NCBI RefSeq assembly: GCF_024679095.1
Contig: NC_066512.1
Span: forward strand, 19,312,289 to 19,376,288
DNA from: Eriocheir sinensis
Taxonomy: Eukaryota > Arthropoda > Malacostraca > Decapoda > Varunidae
Length of the DNA: 64,000 nucleotides
Direction of reading: 5' to 3'
Both the position numbers and the translations under genes were made by a program. Shown piece after piece: positions 17,560 to 32,897 of this stretch. Below the pieces are notes generated by a model, which was not told the origin of the DNA, ran no database searches, and saw only the letters and a list, made by a program, of their open reading frames with translations. The number at the start of each line of letters is the position of its first letter. Position 1 is the first letter of the stretch.

Positions 17560-18070
17560 CTTGCTGTTGCACTTCTTTCCCCTCGCTGACTTTATTTTCT
17601 TAGGCGCTTTCTCCTTCTCGCTTCTGTTCCTGCTCTTTCTCCTGTTTCTTCTCTCTTCCTGTTCCTGTTCTGTTTTTGCGTTCTTCTTTCTCGTTCCTGT
17701 TCTTGTTCTCTCTTTTCTGGTTCTTGTCTTTCAGCTTTGTTCTCGCTCACGTTATTGTTTTGTTCTTGTTCCTTTGGTCATGCTCTGTTCTCTTTTCTGG
17801 TTATTGTCGACGGTTTTGTTTTCGTTTGTGTTTCTCTTCTTTTGTCCTTTGTTCGTTCATGTTCTTCTTCTGTTCTTGTTCCTTTGGTCCTGCTCTGTTC
17901 TCTTTTCTGGTTATTGTCGACTGTTTTGTTTTTGTTTGTTTCTCTTCTTCTTCTGTTCTTTGTTCTTTGCTCATGATTTTTTTTTTCTGGTTATTGTCGA
18001 CGGTTTTGTTTTCGTTTGCGTTCCTCTTCTGTCCTTTGTTCCTGTTCCTTTTGCTCCTTTTTATTGCTTC
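17560..18070. repeat. Pyrimidine/T-rich tandem repeats of about 80-110 bp
   Basis: The word TTTTCTGGTTATTGTCGACG (or a one-base variant) begins near 17794, 17904 and 17984, preceded by TCTTGTTCCTTTGGTC. The phenylalanine/leucine-rich open frames here are translations of this array. Confidence 0.85.
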
Positions 18071-18704
18071 TCTTGTTCCAGTTCTTGTTCTTGCTGTTCT
18101 TCACCTCCTCCTTGTCATCGTCCGCCTCCTCCTCCTCCTCCACTAATAAAACCAAACAACGCATAAAAATCTCCTCCACTTCTCGTCGCGTGCTCCAGTT
18201 AACCCTCGTGATTGTTCTTGGGGTGGGGGCAAGATTTACGGGCCTCACCGCCACACCATCTGTTTGCTGCCCGCCCCGCCACCACAGCCTCCCAGGACGG
18301 CGGCGGCGGCGGCTTGGGTAACACACGTATCTCAGACCACAAGCAAAGGTCCTGCACGCCTGAATGTGTCTCCCATTCGTCACGGAACCAACTGGCGTAT
18401 ACGAGCTTCTATGCCTTACGAAAACGATGCAATGGACACAAAAAGGAAATAAACAGTAAAAGCGTAAAGAAAAGTAAGTTAGTTGATATACTAGAATAAT
18501 AAGACAGGAGATGGCAGAAGAGAGAAGAAAAGAGACAGAGAACATTATGAGAGTGGGACGAAAAGGCTGTTTGCAAGAATACTAAAGAAGCGGAAAGAGA
18601 GAGGGAAAAAAAAGAGAACGAGAACATTAAGAGACAGAAAAAAAACAAAAGTTGATGCATAAAAAATACCGAGGAGAAAGAAAGAAGGAAACCACTGGAG
18701 GATA

Positions 18705-18769
<65 letters not shown>

Positions 18770-19312
18770 TGATAGAAGAGAGAGAAACAGAGAGCAAAGA
18801 AACGGCTATAAGGAAGCTCAACGGAAAATATGACGTGAAGAAGAATATGAAGAAAACCATTAAGTATTTAGATTCCAGGACTCAGAAACTAAACATGCAT
18901 TAAAAAAAGACAAATATACTGTCCAGACCTTAGTACACAGTCTCTCCTCACTATACAATGCGAGAGAGGGAAAGTGAGAGAGTGAGAGGACGCGGCAAGA
19001 CTCCACGACCCCAATAAAAAAAAAGTTTGGTGATAAAAAGGGTCATAATCTCAATGGTCCCCCCAAGACTAGAGCACCCGTTTTCTTTGCGTTGCCTGAG
19101 GTTGTATGAAGTCGTTGGGGGCAAATTAATGGCGGGTGATTACAGCTGCTTAACCTTTTTAACGGCGACGAACTGGGTCAGGGTAATCAGAGTAGAGGCG
19201 GTGATCGATCGTCCACTAAAACGACCTTCACAAGTATGACTTAGACCTTGGACCTCACACCGGCTCAGACAGGCTCAACCTCCTCTTCCTCTTCCTCTTT
19301 CTTCTCCCGCTC
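18071..19312. other. Unrecognised sequence with (GA)29
   Basis: GC-richer at 18170-18320 with no recognised coding sequence. Purine-rich 18480-18800 with a GA run at 18709-18766. The remainder is unrecognised. Confidence 0.55.
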
Positions 19313-19352
19313 CCTTTCCTCCTCCTCCTCCTACTACTACTACTACTACTAT

Positions 19353-19391
<39 letters not shown>

Positions 19392-19536
19392 AACTACAAC
19401 TTTAACTATTACTATGAAACAAAGACGGTACCAACTACAACCTTTGCTGGTCCTCCTGGTACTGCTGCTGTTGCTACTATTACTACTACCACTACTACTA
19501 CAACTACTACTACTACTACTACTACTACTATTACTG

Positions 19537-19591
<55 letters not shown>
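19313..19591. repeat. Trinucleotide (CTA/CTC)n cluster
   Basis: CTA runs at about 19331-19391 and 19470-19591, with CTC and CTG variants between. It has no stop codon in several frames, which produces long Tyr, Thr, Leu or Val homopolymer readings that are not genes. Confidence 0.95.
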
Positions 19592-20584
19592 AAAAGGAGA
19601 ACACATACATACAGCAGCAGCAAGTGGTACAAGGTCGCTTCTCTCTCTCTTCTCCTTTCCATCCCTCTCAGTCTCCCTTTCCTCGACACCACAAATCCTA
19701 ATCTCGCGCGGAGGTGCATAAGAGTGCCGTAAACACCCAGATACGCAGCCTCTTTCTCGCCTTTCCCCCATGTAAACACACTCGTCACCCTCGCCTCGCC
19801 AGTATTAAGGTCACCGTGAGGGAGGGAAGGGAAGTGGGTGCTCTGCCTGGTTGTCTCACCTTGCCCTCTCACCTGCGATCTAAGAGAGTCTCCGTTCCAG
19901 GTGACCCTCTGAAGTCCCTCTTGAGATTCCGCTCACACACCTGTCTTGCCTTCCCCTGTGAGTGTGTTTCTTGCTCCCCTCTTTCCTGCATTACTTCACT
20001 CATACATTCTTGCATTTCTTATTTTCCTGTTTCTTTCCTCCATGGGTTCTCTCCTCTCATATTTCCCTTCTTTATTCCGACATGCTTTCCTTCTCTCCGT
20101 TTTTTTCCCTCTCTCTTTCCTTATTCAATGTTTTTCCCTTTTCAGTTTATCATTCCTTCGTTCATCCTTTCCTTTCCTTTTTTTTTTATTTCTTCATTCA
20201 TCATGTTCTACCCTCACTAAATTTTTTCATCTTTAGTTATTCAAGTTTTTTTTCCTTCATTCTTGGCCTCCATCTTTCCTTCCTTCCCATCTTCATTCAT
20301 TCTTTCATTTTTTCTTCCCTTCCTTCTAGCCGTTTCTCTCCTCTGACATTCCTTTCTTTCTTCACTAACTCTCTTTCCTCCTATCTTTTATTTTCTTCTC
20401 CTCCTCCAGCGCCCTTCCTTCCCTTCCCTACGCACTCCACGGGGCCGCCAACACACCTTCAAGGCCAGACAGGTAATCTTCCCTATCGACCCTATACCTT
20501 CGGAGGCTACCTCGCCTCAACAGGGAGGGACCTTCACGGCTCTCCTGACCCCCTGAGTTCATGGCTACGGCTCTGGGTCCACAT
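19592..20584. other. Pyrimidine-rich sequence, decayed TTCC/TTCAT repeats
   Basis: 19960-20430 is strongly pyrimidine-biased with CATTCTT, CCTTCCTT and TTCATTCATT words. No coding sequence was recognised. Confidence 0.6.
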
Positions 20585-20960
20585 TCTTAAACGTTTCGAC
20601 GGCTTAGTACCTTTAGCTCTCGTAGAAGTTGTAGGGATTTTCAGGGGTGGATTCATAACTCTGGTGGTAGCTTTGCAAGATTATCAAGCCATGAACAGGA
20701 AAAAATGTGTTCACCGCTATGCCTCTGTGTCAATACTCGCAAACGTTTCGACGGCTTAGTAACTTCATTTTATCTACCTCTCGTATAAGTTGTAGGGATC
20801 CTCATAGGTGGGTTCATGTATATGGTCTCCGGTGGTAGTTTTGCAAGACTTCTACGCCATGAACGGGGAGAACATTCATGAGAACTCGATGGATATTTCT
20901 GTGGCTTTCAGACGTGATCGGAACAGGAGCCTGAAGCGTTTGAGTACACGAGTTCTGGGT
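20585..20960. repeat. Dispersed repeat, two tandem diverged copies
   Basis: AAACGTTTCGACGGCTTAGT occurs at about 20589 and 20741 (offset about 152). Each copy is followed by CTCGTAGAAGTTGTAGGGAT or a close variant, then GGTGGTAG-TTTGCAAGA and CCATGAACGGG. A third, more diverged relative lies at 26845-27040. The family is unnamed here. Confidence 0.7.
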
Positions 20961-22486
<1,526 letters not shown>

Positions 22487-22577
<91 letters not shown>

Positions 22578-22730
22578 CGTGGCTCACCTAAAGCTAAATT
22601 AAACGTTCCGTGACCGAGATAGTGTTGCTTGTAACTCCTCCACCTCCTCCTCCTCCTCCTCCTCCTGTTGCTGCCCCCCCCCCCCCCCCCCTTTAGCCTT
22701 ACCAACTGCATACTACAATTTTACGGGTAC

Positions 22731-22815
<85 letters not shown>

Positions 22816-22882
22816 TTCCATGTCCGTGACAGTGAGTGATGGCAAAGTCTTAACAGAAATTAATTATTCCTGAAGAAAGGGG

Positions 22883-22933
<51 letters not shown>

Positions 22934-22989
22934 TGGAGGGGGTAGAAAAGCAGTACATACCAAGAAAACTGTGAATTCATACTTTCTAC

Positions 22990-23055
<66 letters not shown>
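22487..23055. repeat. Microsatellite cluster (CT), (CCT), C-run, (GT), (GA), (AC)
   Basis: CT 22487-22574, CCT and a 17-base C run at about 22637-22691, GT 22733-22813 (one TTTG interruption), GA about 22887-22927 and AC about 22991-23055. CT pairs with GA and GT with AC, in crossing order. Confidence 0.95.
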
Positions 23056-23056
<1 letters not shown>

Positions 23057-23693
23057 GAGGAGGAGGAGAAGGAGGAAGAGGATGTAGAAGGTCACGTGTG
23101 GAATTTTTTACGTGGTAGTAGTGTTGTTTATCGCGCGAACTCACACACTGTTACCATCTTCCTCGCCTCACATGCCAGGAAGCGAGGGCGAGGAGGGGCG
23201 CAAAAAGGGGTGAGGAGGAAGGCAAGGAGGAAGGATGGAAGGCAGAAGAGTTATTGAGTTTTGGAATTCCTGTTTTATTTATCTGATAGACGTGAAGGAA
23301 TGGCGAGTGAGAAGAATGGAAGGAGTGGAAAGAGTTAACGAGAATACGCAAGTGGTGAGGAAGAGAATGGAGAGGGAAGGATGAAACGGGGATAAAAGAA
23401 AGAGGTAAAGTAATGAATGGATAAAGATAGGTACGAAAAAAATAAAGTAAAGGAAATGAATGAGGATTAGACTAAGAATGGGAAGAGGAAAAGGCAAAAC
23501 CGGGAGGGATGAGACTGGACAACGATTAATAACAAAAGGGAGGCAGAGGAAGGGAGGATGGACAAAAGGGGAGGCTAACGAGGAGCAATCAGTGTAGGAA
23601 TAAATGGAGGTTTGTGAGTCGAAAAATAAAATAAAGGAAGGGATGCAGAGGGTGACCAAATAAACGCGTGTGTGTGTATGAATGTGTATGTGT

Positions 23694-23728
<35 letters not shown>

Positions 23729-25039
23729 CACAAAAGAGCAAAGGGTCGGGGGATGGTGATTTGAGGCTGTTACGATGGCGCGGGTCGGAAAGGAAGAGAC
23801 AATCAGAGAGTGTCGCTGTCCATCACTTAGACTGAGTGGCCGAGGCTGAGTGCTCGAGGCCCCTCAGTTCCCTCCCGCTGACACGCCCAACGACCCGCCC
23901 CGCTGCCCCCGCCTTGCTCCCCGCCCCCCAAACCTTGCCCCCGCCCTAACCTCAAAGTTTCGTCGACATCCATCCACTCTCTCTCTCTCTCTCTCTGTTA
24001 TACCCGAGTCATCCATTCCTGTATTTATTATTTCCTTTTTTATTTTTTCTCTCTTCCTTTCTTCCTTACTTCTCTCCCTTCATCCCTATCTTTTTCCTTC
24101 TTCCATGTCTTCATATCAATTCCACTCCTGTCTTATCTCAGTTACACATTTTTGCGTTTCTTATTTTTTTCCGTTCTCTATACCTTCCTTACTTCTCTTC
24201 TTTCTTCCTCTATCTTTTTCTTTCTTTCCTTCCTTCTTTTCTTCCTTCCTATTTTCATTCCAACTTCGTATATTCCTCTCACGTCTGCTCTAACCTCGTT
24301 TTCTAATCTACTTTCTTGACATCCTAAACTATAACAACACCTTACAGCCACGCGTGTTACATCACCACCCACTACAATATTACACAGTCGCTACTCGGAG
24401 CAAGGCACTACAAGGCACTTCCAACGCTTTGCTTCACACATCACTTATCAATGCAGCCTCTTCCCCTTTGCCTGGTACCACAAAACTGTCTTCGATTTCT
24501 TCAAGGCATGAGTATCTGTCACGAGTCTGATCAATACTAATATATTATCAAGCCACAGTCTAAGAACCATTACTTCCATTACCATACCATACCATTGATT
24601 TCACATTACACTTTCCTCTAATTTCGTGCTCTTAAAACTTTTCTTGCTTGATTCTCCGTTTTATAGTTGAATTTTCCATCAAGCCCCATTCTAGGTCTCT
24701 TGGAAGTACTAAGAGCTGTTTGTCTGCCTCTCTTATAAATATTTAGGGTGCGTTCCACAGTTCAACAAATTAAGTTTGTAAAATCGCAAACCAAACACGG
24801 ATTACAAAGAAAAGTCCTTGTGCGGTGTTTGGTTTTCACACAGAAGGCCATAAATCCGAAGAAACCAAACAGAAGGAAGTCTCTCCAGTATCGGGTGTTG
24901 AGTAGAAAAAAACGGGCCATTATGGACAATATAATTTGGTTTGGATGCTGACAATGACAATGCGTCGGACTCTGGAACTCCCACTATAAGTTATCCACTC
25001 GTAAAAAATAATGACCCCGTGAATGGACTCTCGTAAGCT
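23056..25039. other. Unrecognised sequence with purine and pyrimidine blocks
   Basis: Purine-biased 23160-23740 (short GA run about 23696-23726), C-rich 23850-23960, pyrimidine-biased 23970-24290. 24300-25039 is mixed. No coding sequence was recognised. Confidence 0.55.
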
Positions 25040-25285
25040 AGTTTAATGACGAGATTTTCTATTCTCTTTTTCTATTACTTTCTTGGTCCCTCACGTCCTT
25101 TGCGTGTATCGAAACACACGAGAAATTAATCACAACAAAGAGAGGGTATTCCCCGGCTACCTGGGATTGAACCCGCGACCAGCGTGACGAGAGAGCAACT
25201 CCTTACCGAGTCGGCCAAAGAGATACCGCACTGGTTAAGTGGGTTATGGGAGGCTCGTTCATCAGGCATAGTCGCCGCACTACAC
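25040..25285 (-). mobile_element. tRNA-derived SINE, copy 1
   Basis: On the - strand there is a pol III box A-like TTTGGCCGACTCGG (plus 25206-25219) and a box B-like GGTTCAATCCC (plus 25163-25173). The spacing suits a tRNA-like head, and box A most resembles Leu/Ser-type tRNAs. The body downstream ends in CTCGTCATTAAAC. It is about 97% identical to copy 2. A tRNA-unrelated stretch of about 50 bp precedes box A, so the exact 5' end is uncertain. Confidence 0.75.
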
Positions 25286-25497
25286 GGCTTTCCCCCCTAT
25301 GAAGATTAATTTCTGTGTTGAGACCTTTAGACAGTGACCCATTTTGGTGCACTCCTTACAATGTCCCCGTAGAGACATACCTCCAACACTTTCCGTTTTC
25401 TTTCAACCTCGGAGAGCATGGGCCACCACTCTACATACTATACCCCTTCGGGGAAACTCAACAGAACCGCAGGAGAGGATGCCCACCGTATGCCACC
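25286..25497. other. Spacer between the two SINE copies
   Basis: 212 bp without simple repeats. It is not seen elsewhere in the window. Confidence 0.5.
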
Positions 25498-25746
25498 AGT
25501 TTAATGACGAGATTTTCTATTCTCTTTTTCTATTACTCTCTTGGTCCCACACGTCCTCTGCGTGTATCGAAACACACGAGAAATTAATCACAACAAGGAG
25601 AGGGTATTCCCCGGCTACCTGGGATTGAACCCGCGACCAGCAGCGTGACGGGAGAGCAACTCCTTACCGAGTCGGCCAAAGAGGTACCGCACTGGTTAAG
25701 TGGGTTATGGGAGGCTCGTTCATCAGGCATAGTCGCCGCACTACAC
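25498..25746 (-). mobile_element. tRNA-derived SINE, copy 2
   Basis: Same family and orientation as copy 1, 249 bp. Box A-like segment at plus 25668-25680 and box B-like at plus 25621-25631. It differs from copy 1 by a CAG insertion and a handful of substitutions. Both copies begin and end at the same points. Confidence 0.75.
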
Positions 25747-26053
25747 TAGTACTCGTGATGTGATGGTCCATGCTTTACACCCTCACTCTCATAACAAAAA
25801 AATACGACACAATCATTACCACCCCCAAAAAAGCAATCACCACATCACCGCGTTACTCACCCAACTCACGCCCCCTCCATTCCACCACCACTAAAGCGAG
25901 AGCAATAACAGGCCACCATGCATTACTAACCGTCCAGCCACACTCGATACACATGGCAAACACTACACTACACTCATGACACAACACCCTCCCTCCATGG
26001 ACATATATCACAGAACACCGCTCCATGACTTTACCTCGTAACTAGTACATTAC

Positions 26054-26087
<34 letters not shown>

Positions 26088-26199
26088 CAGGGTCAAAAAA
26101 TAGCCTGGTAACATCCAAACAACTGCCTCTATCAATCAGTTAGACGACAGTGACCAGTGAGTGACTTGTGCAAACTGATACGATGAAAGATAGATATAC

Positions 26200-26230
<31 letters not shown>

Positions 26231-26376
26231 GATAAGGGGTGTGTGGTATACGGTCTATCTAAACTAACCATAAAGAAGATGAATATGTCTTCACTCGGCG
26301 TATACACAAAACCAACATTTCAACTCTAAATGATGAGTGTATTTCTTTCTTTAAATAAACACACGAGAGGTGAAAT

Positions 26377-26416
<40 letters not shown>

Positions 26417-26844
26417 ACCTATCTACCTACCTACCTACCTGAGCACTACCCACCTCCTTACCTCCTTTCCTCTCTGCATATCCACCTTCCTACTTATCTA
26501 CCACTAACCAATCTATCTAACCATCTATCTACTTCACTTTTAATTTTTCTCAAGGCCGGACAAGCGTGGACAAAAGAAAGTGTATCCAGTTAGTATCAAG
26601 TGTTGTCCTGAGTTCTCGCCTGCACGCACACTCATAACTCACCCCGACACCGGTCCATTCCATCGCCCTCACCGCCACTTTGTTATCCACGCACCGCCAC
26701 GCACGCCACCACTCCACACTTGCTTCCGCGTTACTCCATTACACGTGCTATCTTTCACCCACATCGCTAACTACTCCACTTCAGTTTTTTTCCTTCGTCC
26801 TGATTATTTGCCTCTGTCTCTGCCTGTCTGTCTCTAGTTCGTAT
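25747..26844. other. Unrecognised sequence with small simple repeats
   Basis: C/A-rich 25770-26050. AC run about 26055-26090, GATA-type run about 26188-26235, CT run 26381-26413 and CTAC/CTAT run 26414-26440. No gene was recognised. Confidence 0.6.
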
Positions 26845-27040
26845 TTTTAAACGTTTTGGCACCTTAATTCGCCTGTTTGAAGAGACTCGCGTGGAAGTCG
26901 CCGGGGTTCTCAAGGGCTGTTTTGTGACCCTAGTGATGGTTTTACAGAGCCTCGGCACCTTCAACGGGAAAAGTCACCCATGAATACCCGGTTAATCGTC
27001 TCTGTGGCCTTGGGAAAAAGTAATAAAGTGAACGTTTAAT
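26845..27040. repeat. Dispersed repeat, diverged relative of the 20.6-kb copies
   Basis: Shares with 20585-20960 the order TTTTTAAACGTTT, GTGGAAGT, CCTAGTGATGGTTTTACAGAG, CAACGGGAAAA, CCATGAATAC and TCTCTGTGGCCTT. The match is clear by eye but diverged. Confidence 0.6.
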
Positions 27041-28330
<1,290 letters not shown>

Positions 28331-30110
28331 TTACTCTATCAGTCACACGTGGTCCTTCACTCTATCGCTCAAGGTGAAATCAGGTCCATTCACTCACTCA
28401 TCCATCGCTCCATTCATTCATTTATCGTCTCACTGAACGATTGTTTCCTCACTGATTTAGTCGCTTCCTCCCTCATAAAGTCACTTATTCACAGGACAGT
28501 TCCCTCCCTCTCTCCGACCCCCTCACCATATACCTTTCTCATTGTTACAACCCGAGTTTCTTTGTACATCTTTATCTTTCTTTCCTATTCATGCGTTCTC
28601 CTTTCCTTTCTTCTTTATCCCTTTTCATTTTTTTTTTATTCCTTTACTAAATAGGGTCGCTTTGTTCCTCTCTCCCTTCCTCACTCTCTTATTTTTTCCT
28701 TTGTTTTTTCTTTCTTCAGCTTTTTCGTTTTTAATCTATTACTGAACTATTACATAACTCCTTTCAACACTCCCTTCCCCACTCTCAAAACTTTCCACTA
28801 ACTTTTTCACTCCATCCCTTCCCCTCCTCTCTCTCTCTCATTTCCTCGTCCATTCCTTCCTAACTAACTAACATATTTCTTCACTCCTTCCTTCATTCCC
28901 TCCTTCATACGATCCTTTTACCATTCTCAAATCCCCTTCTTCACTCCCTCACTCCATCCATCTCCCCCTCTCTCACTTCCTTGTTCATTCCTCTCTAACT
29001 AACTAACCTATTTCTTCACTCATTTCTTCATGCCCTCCTTCATACGACCCTCTTTCCATTCTCAAACTCCCTTCCTCACTCCTTTACTCCTTCTATTACT
29101 TAACCTTTGTCACTACTCCCTAACTTCCTTTCCATCAACTAGCATATTTATTCACTCCTTTCTTCACTCCCTCCGTCATACGATCCTCTTCCCATTTTCA
29201 AAACCGATTCCTCATTCACTCTCCTTCATCCATTACTTTAGCCATCTCACTCCCTTACTTCCTCACTTATTTATCAACACCATCTATCATATTTTTTCAC
29301 CTCTTTCTTCATTCACTCCCTCCTTCACACGACCCCCATCCCATTCTCATACCCATTTCCCCACTCCCTCACTCCTTAACCTATCTCCTTACGTCCTCAC
29401 TCATTCCTCCCTCACTAACGATCTTATTTCTTCACTCACTCGCTCACATAACTCGTTTCCCATTCTTAAACCCATTTTCTAACTCCCTCAGTCCACTTCC
29501 TCTCCGGTCATCAAATTCCAACCCGAGCTCTCTCCCTCTCTACTTTATTCCATTCCTCTCCTCTCCTATTCTTCCCCTTCCACGATCTCTCTCTCTCACT
29601 CACTTTCTATTCTCAAATCCCTTTCCTAACTCCCTAAAACTCCACTTCCTCTCCCATCATCTAACTCCTTTCCGACCTCTCTCCCTCTCTGTCTAATTCC
29701 ATCCCTCTCCTCTCCCATTCTTCCCATTCCACGATCTCTCTCTCCTTTCCTCTCCCTCTTCCCGATCACTCATTATTCCCCTTCTTCATTCTATCCCTCT
29801 CCCATCATCTAACTCCTTTCCGACCTCTCTCCCTCTCTGTCTAATTCCATCCCTCTCCTCTCCCATTCTTCCCATTTCACGATCTCCCTCTCCTTTCCTC
29901 TCCCTCTTCCCGATCACTCATTATTCCCCTTCTTCATTCTATCCCTCTCCCATCATCTAACCCACTCCCGACATCCCTCCCTTCCTCACTGCCTTCTTCC
30001 ACTTCTCTCCTATCTTATTTCCTCTCTCCCACGATCTCTCTCTTTCCCTCTCCTCCCCGCACACTCATTATTCCCTTCCTTCACTCTCCCATTACCTCAC
30101 TCCGCGACTC
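28331..30110. repeat. Pyrimidine-rich minisatellite domain, about 135-150-bp units
   Basis: The word TCATACGACCCT or variants recurs at about 28904, 29039, 29175 and 29324, with TTCTTCACTC and CCATTCTCAAA. From 29510 a second family carries CTCTGTCTAATTCCATCCCT at about 29686 and 29836, a 150-bp offset. Almost no purine-rich stretches occur on the + strand. Confidence 0.85.
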
Positions 30111-31325
30111 CTTGTGGGCAGGGAACAAGGGCTCATGACAATTAAAACAACTGGCGAACGCGAGGACATTTTAAAGGCGATGAGGGGAAAGGCGGGCGGG
30201 CGGGCGGGAGGCGGGGGAGGAGAAGATGAAGGACAGAGACAGGACAAAGGAGAAAGAGGAGGAGGAGCAGGAGGAGGAGGAAAAATGAAGAATGGTGGAA
30301 TGGAATAAAAAGGAGAAGCGGGGTCATGACGGTGAAGACACAAAGGAAGAGAAGGAGGGGAAGGAGGAGGAGGAGGAGGTGGAGGAGGAAAAAAAAGTGG
30401 AAGAAGATAAAGAGGAAAAGTGAGTCCATGACGCGAGGACGGAAATGAGGAACAGGAGGAGGAGAAAAGAGAAGAAAAAAAGGAGGTGGAAAAAGATGAA
30501 GGAAAGAGTGGAGGAAGAGGAAGAAGGAAGAAGAGGAAGAGAGGAAAAAGGCGACAGCAAAATAAGAGGTGAAAGAGGAAAAACAAGAGGAAAAGTGGGG
30601 GCTTGATAAAAGAAAGAGAAGATAAGAATGACGAAAGAACGAGGAGGTAGAGATAGAAGTGGAGGACAAAGGGAAAAATGAGGACACAGAAAAGGAGAAA
30701 CATTATACGAAAGGGAAGAAGAAGGGCAAGACAATAGCTAAGAAAGGGCGTGATGGAAGAGGATAAAGGAGGGATGAGAAGAGGAAGCGAAGAAGGACGA
30801 ACGATAAATGAGAAATAAAGGAGGAAGAGACAGAGAGACGAAGAGCAAAAGGTGGAGGACAAAGAAGAAGAGGAAGAAATAGAAAAACAAACATCGATTC
30901 AAAAGCACCTAGAAAAAAATGAGCTTGCAGGAAGAAAGAAAGAGAGAGGAGGGGAAGGACGAAGGAATAAGAAAAAAGAGAGAAGAAAAACAACACAGGT
31001 GGAAGAAAGAAATAAAGAACGAGAAGTAGAGAGGGAGGAAGGGAGAGAGAAAGGGAGACAAAACAAGACAAAAAAAAAAAAATGATCAAGAATAACATGA
31101 CACAAGATAACGCACGAAACGAGTGAGATCTTAACAAGGCAAAACAGAATAAAAAAAAGCGAATATAAAATAAAATCCGTTTTATTCATGAACCCCAAAA
31201 GTTAAGAAGGATTAATTAATGATGCTAAGGGAACCGGCGGAAGTTTTTTATTTTTATTTGAAGTTATATAAAAAAAATAACTAAAAAAGGTGAAAAGAAT
31301 AAAGAGGGATGGAGGCAGGAACACA

Positions 31326-31360
<35 letters not shown>

Positions 31361-31530
31361 AAGCACAATATCTCGCAAACTCACAAGAAACAAGGAAAGG
31401 TAAGGATCAGTATTTTTACGACCGCTATTATTACGAAGAGAGGAGGAGGAGGAGGAGGAGGAGGAGAAGAGGAAGTGGCCGGCGTGAGTGAAGGATGAGG
31501 ATTGAGGAGGAGGAGTGTGAGGAGGAGTAG
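30111..31530. repeat. Purine-rich low-complexity domain
   Basis: The + strand becomes nearly all purine (GGA, GAAGAGGA and GGAAAAG words). A short AC run plus A-run is at about 31320-31363, and GGA runs are at about 31438-31470. The long - strand Ser/Leu/Phe/Pro readings are compositional. Confidence 0.85.
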
Positions 31531-31589
31531 CGTTAGGGGAGTATGTGAAGTGTGTGTATAAGTTTGTGTGGTAAGTGTGAAGTATAAGG

Positions 31590-32110
31590 GACCATGGCAT
31601 CTTCTCCCCCCCCCCCCCCCATTTTTATTTTTGCTGCACTGGCTTGAAAATGGTCCATGTTCGAAGAGGGCTACTCATCTACTTCTTCCTTATCTCCTTC
31701 TTCTCCTCCTCTCTTCCTTTTCTTCTTTGTCTGTGTTCTTTCCTCTTTGTTCCTACTTCTCACTTTCATTCTGCTCCTTTTTCCTTCTTCTTTCTTATTT
31801 TCTTCTCTTTTCTTTTTCTTCTGTTTCTTTTTTTTCTTCTTCTCATGTTGCTTCTTTCTTCTTCTTCTTCTTTTTTTCTTCTCCTTCTTCTTCTGTTTGC
31901 TTTTCCTTTTTTCTTCTTATTTTCTTTTTCATTTCTCCTTCTCCTCCACCTTCTTATCGTCATCATCATCACCATCACGGTTATCAGTGGCCGTCATTGT
32001 TCCTCCACACACTCCACGGTCAAGGCCTTCCCCCCTCTCCACATTCTCCCCCTCCTCCTCCTCTCTTATCTCCATCTCGTCCACGTGCCCCACTTCGCCC
32101 TTGCCAGGTT
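31590..32110. repeat. Pyrimidine-rich low-complexity domain
   Basis: CTT/CTC/TTC-rich on the + strand, with a C-run at about 31606-31620. The bias switches back from the purine-rich domain. Confidence 0.85.
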
Positions 32111-32816
32111 AATGATTAGTGTGTTTGTGTTGTCAAGCAATTGCATCGACCGCTCTTCACTTCCTGTCTACAATTAATTATCTGGAGCGGAATTACTTCT
32201 TCGGCAAGGTTATTTCACTTGCTATATTCTTTTAAAGTGTGTAATTATTTTTCTCATTAATTATATCTTTTTCCTGTTTATTCTCTGTCTATGTTCTTTA
32301 TTTGTATTCATCTGATTATTTTGTCCCAATTATTATTGACCTTCCTCCTTTTGCTATATTTTGATTCCTATAAATAATGCTTTCTGCCAACTTTTCTTTT
32401 TCTACAGGAATAGGAAGCATTATCACCCACTATTATTATCTTCTTTGTCGAGGTAGATTTGGCCCATGTTCATGTGGTCGCTCTTTTGAGGTTGTGGCTC
32501 GGGGTTCAAGACCAGATGCCTTTCCTGCCATCACGCGTCGGCACTGGGCTTCGAATCACCTCGCTCTGACCCCTCCTTTCCATTCGTTGACGCTCAAACC
32601 CCACATTGACAGTTATCACTCCACTATAGAACAGACTTCCCTCAATGTTCACCATGTTTCTCCGTCACATGATAGTATATTCCACCTGTTCCAGCAAAGG
32701 TTTTAATTTAATCCCTCCACCAAGGTCTCTGTCAACCCAGACTTCTACAATTCCTGGGCTGCCAATCTTGTTACTCGGCTGTTCATCGCCCCCTAACACG
32801 TCCTCTTAATCTGCAG
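32111..32816 (+). other. Sequence upstream of the Ig gene; ends at a possible splice acceptor
   Basis: Mixed, AT-rich sequence with no clear core promoter. CTTCTACAATTCCTGGGCTG (near 32740) resembles TGACCTACAATTCCTGGGTT at about 63618, pointing to a dispersed repeat. TCCTCTTAATCTGCAG ending at 32816 is a fair 3' splice site, so the leader of the Ig gene may be spliced from an upstream non-coding exon. Confidence 0.4.
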
Positions 32817-32821
32817 GTTGT

Positions 32822-32845
32822 ATGGTGGGTGTGGGGTGGCGGTAG
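32822..32845 (+). promoter_or_regulatory. Short upstream ORF in the Ig gene leader
   Basis: An ATG opens a seven-codon frame (MVGVGWR) ending in TAG, 52 bp before the main ATG. If this stretch is in the mature leader, it could reduce initiation at the main start. Confidence 0.4.
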
Positions 32846-32897
32846 GGTGAGGCAAAGGCGGTGGTGATCGAGCAGCGGCCTGGCCAGGGGAAGGAGG

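Noticed and set aside
19248..19721. Tyr/Thr-rich frame and its Ser/Val counterparts
   Set aside because: Product of the CTA trinucleotide array.
32441..32560. Box B-like GGGTTCAAGACC suggesting another tRNA-derived SINE
   Set aside because: No matching box A at the right distance and no second copy in the window.
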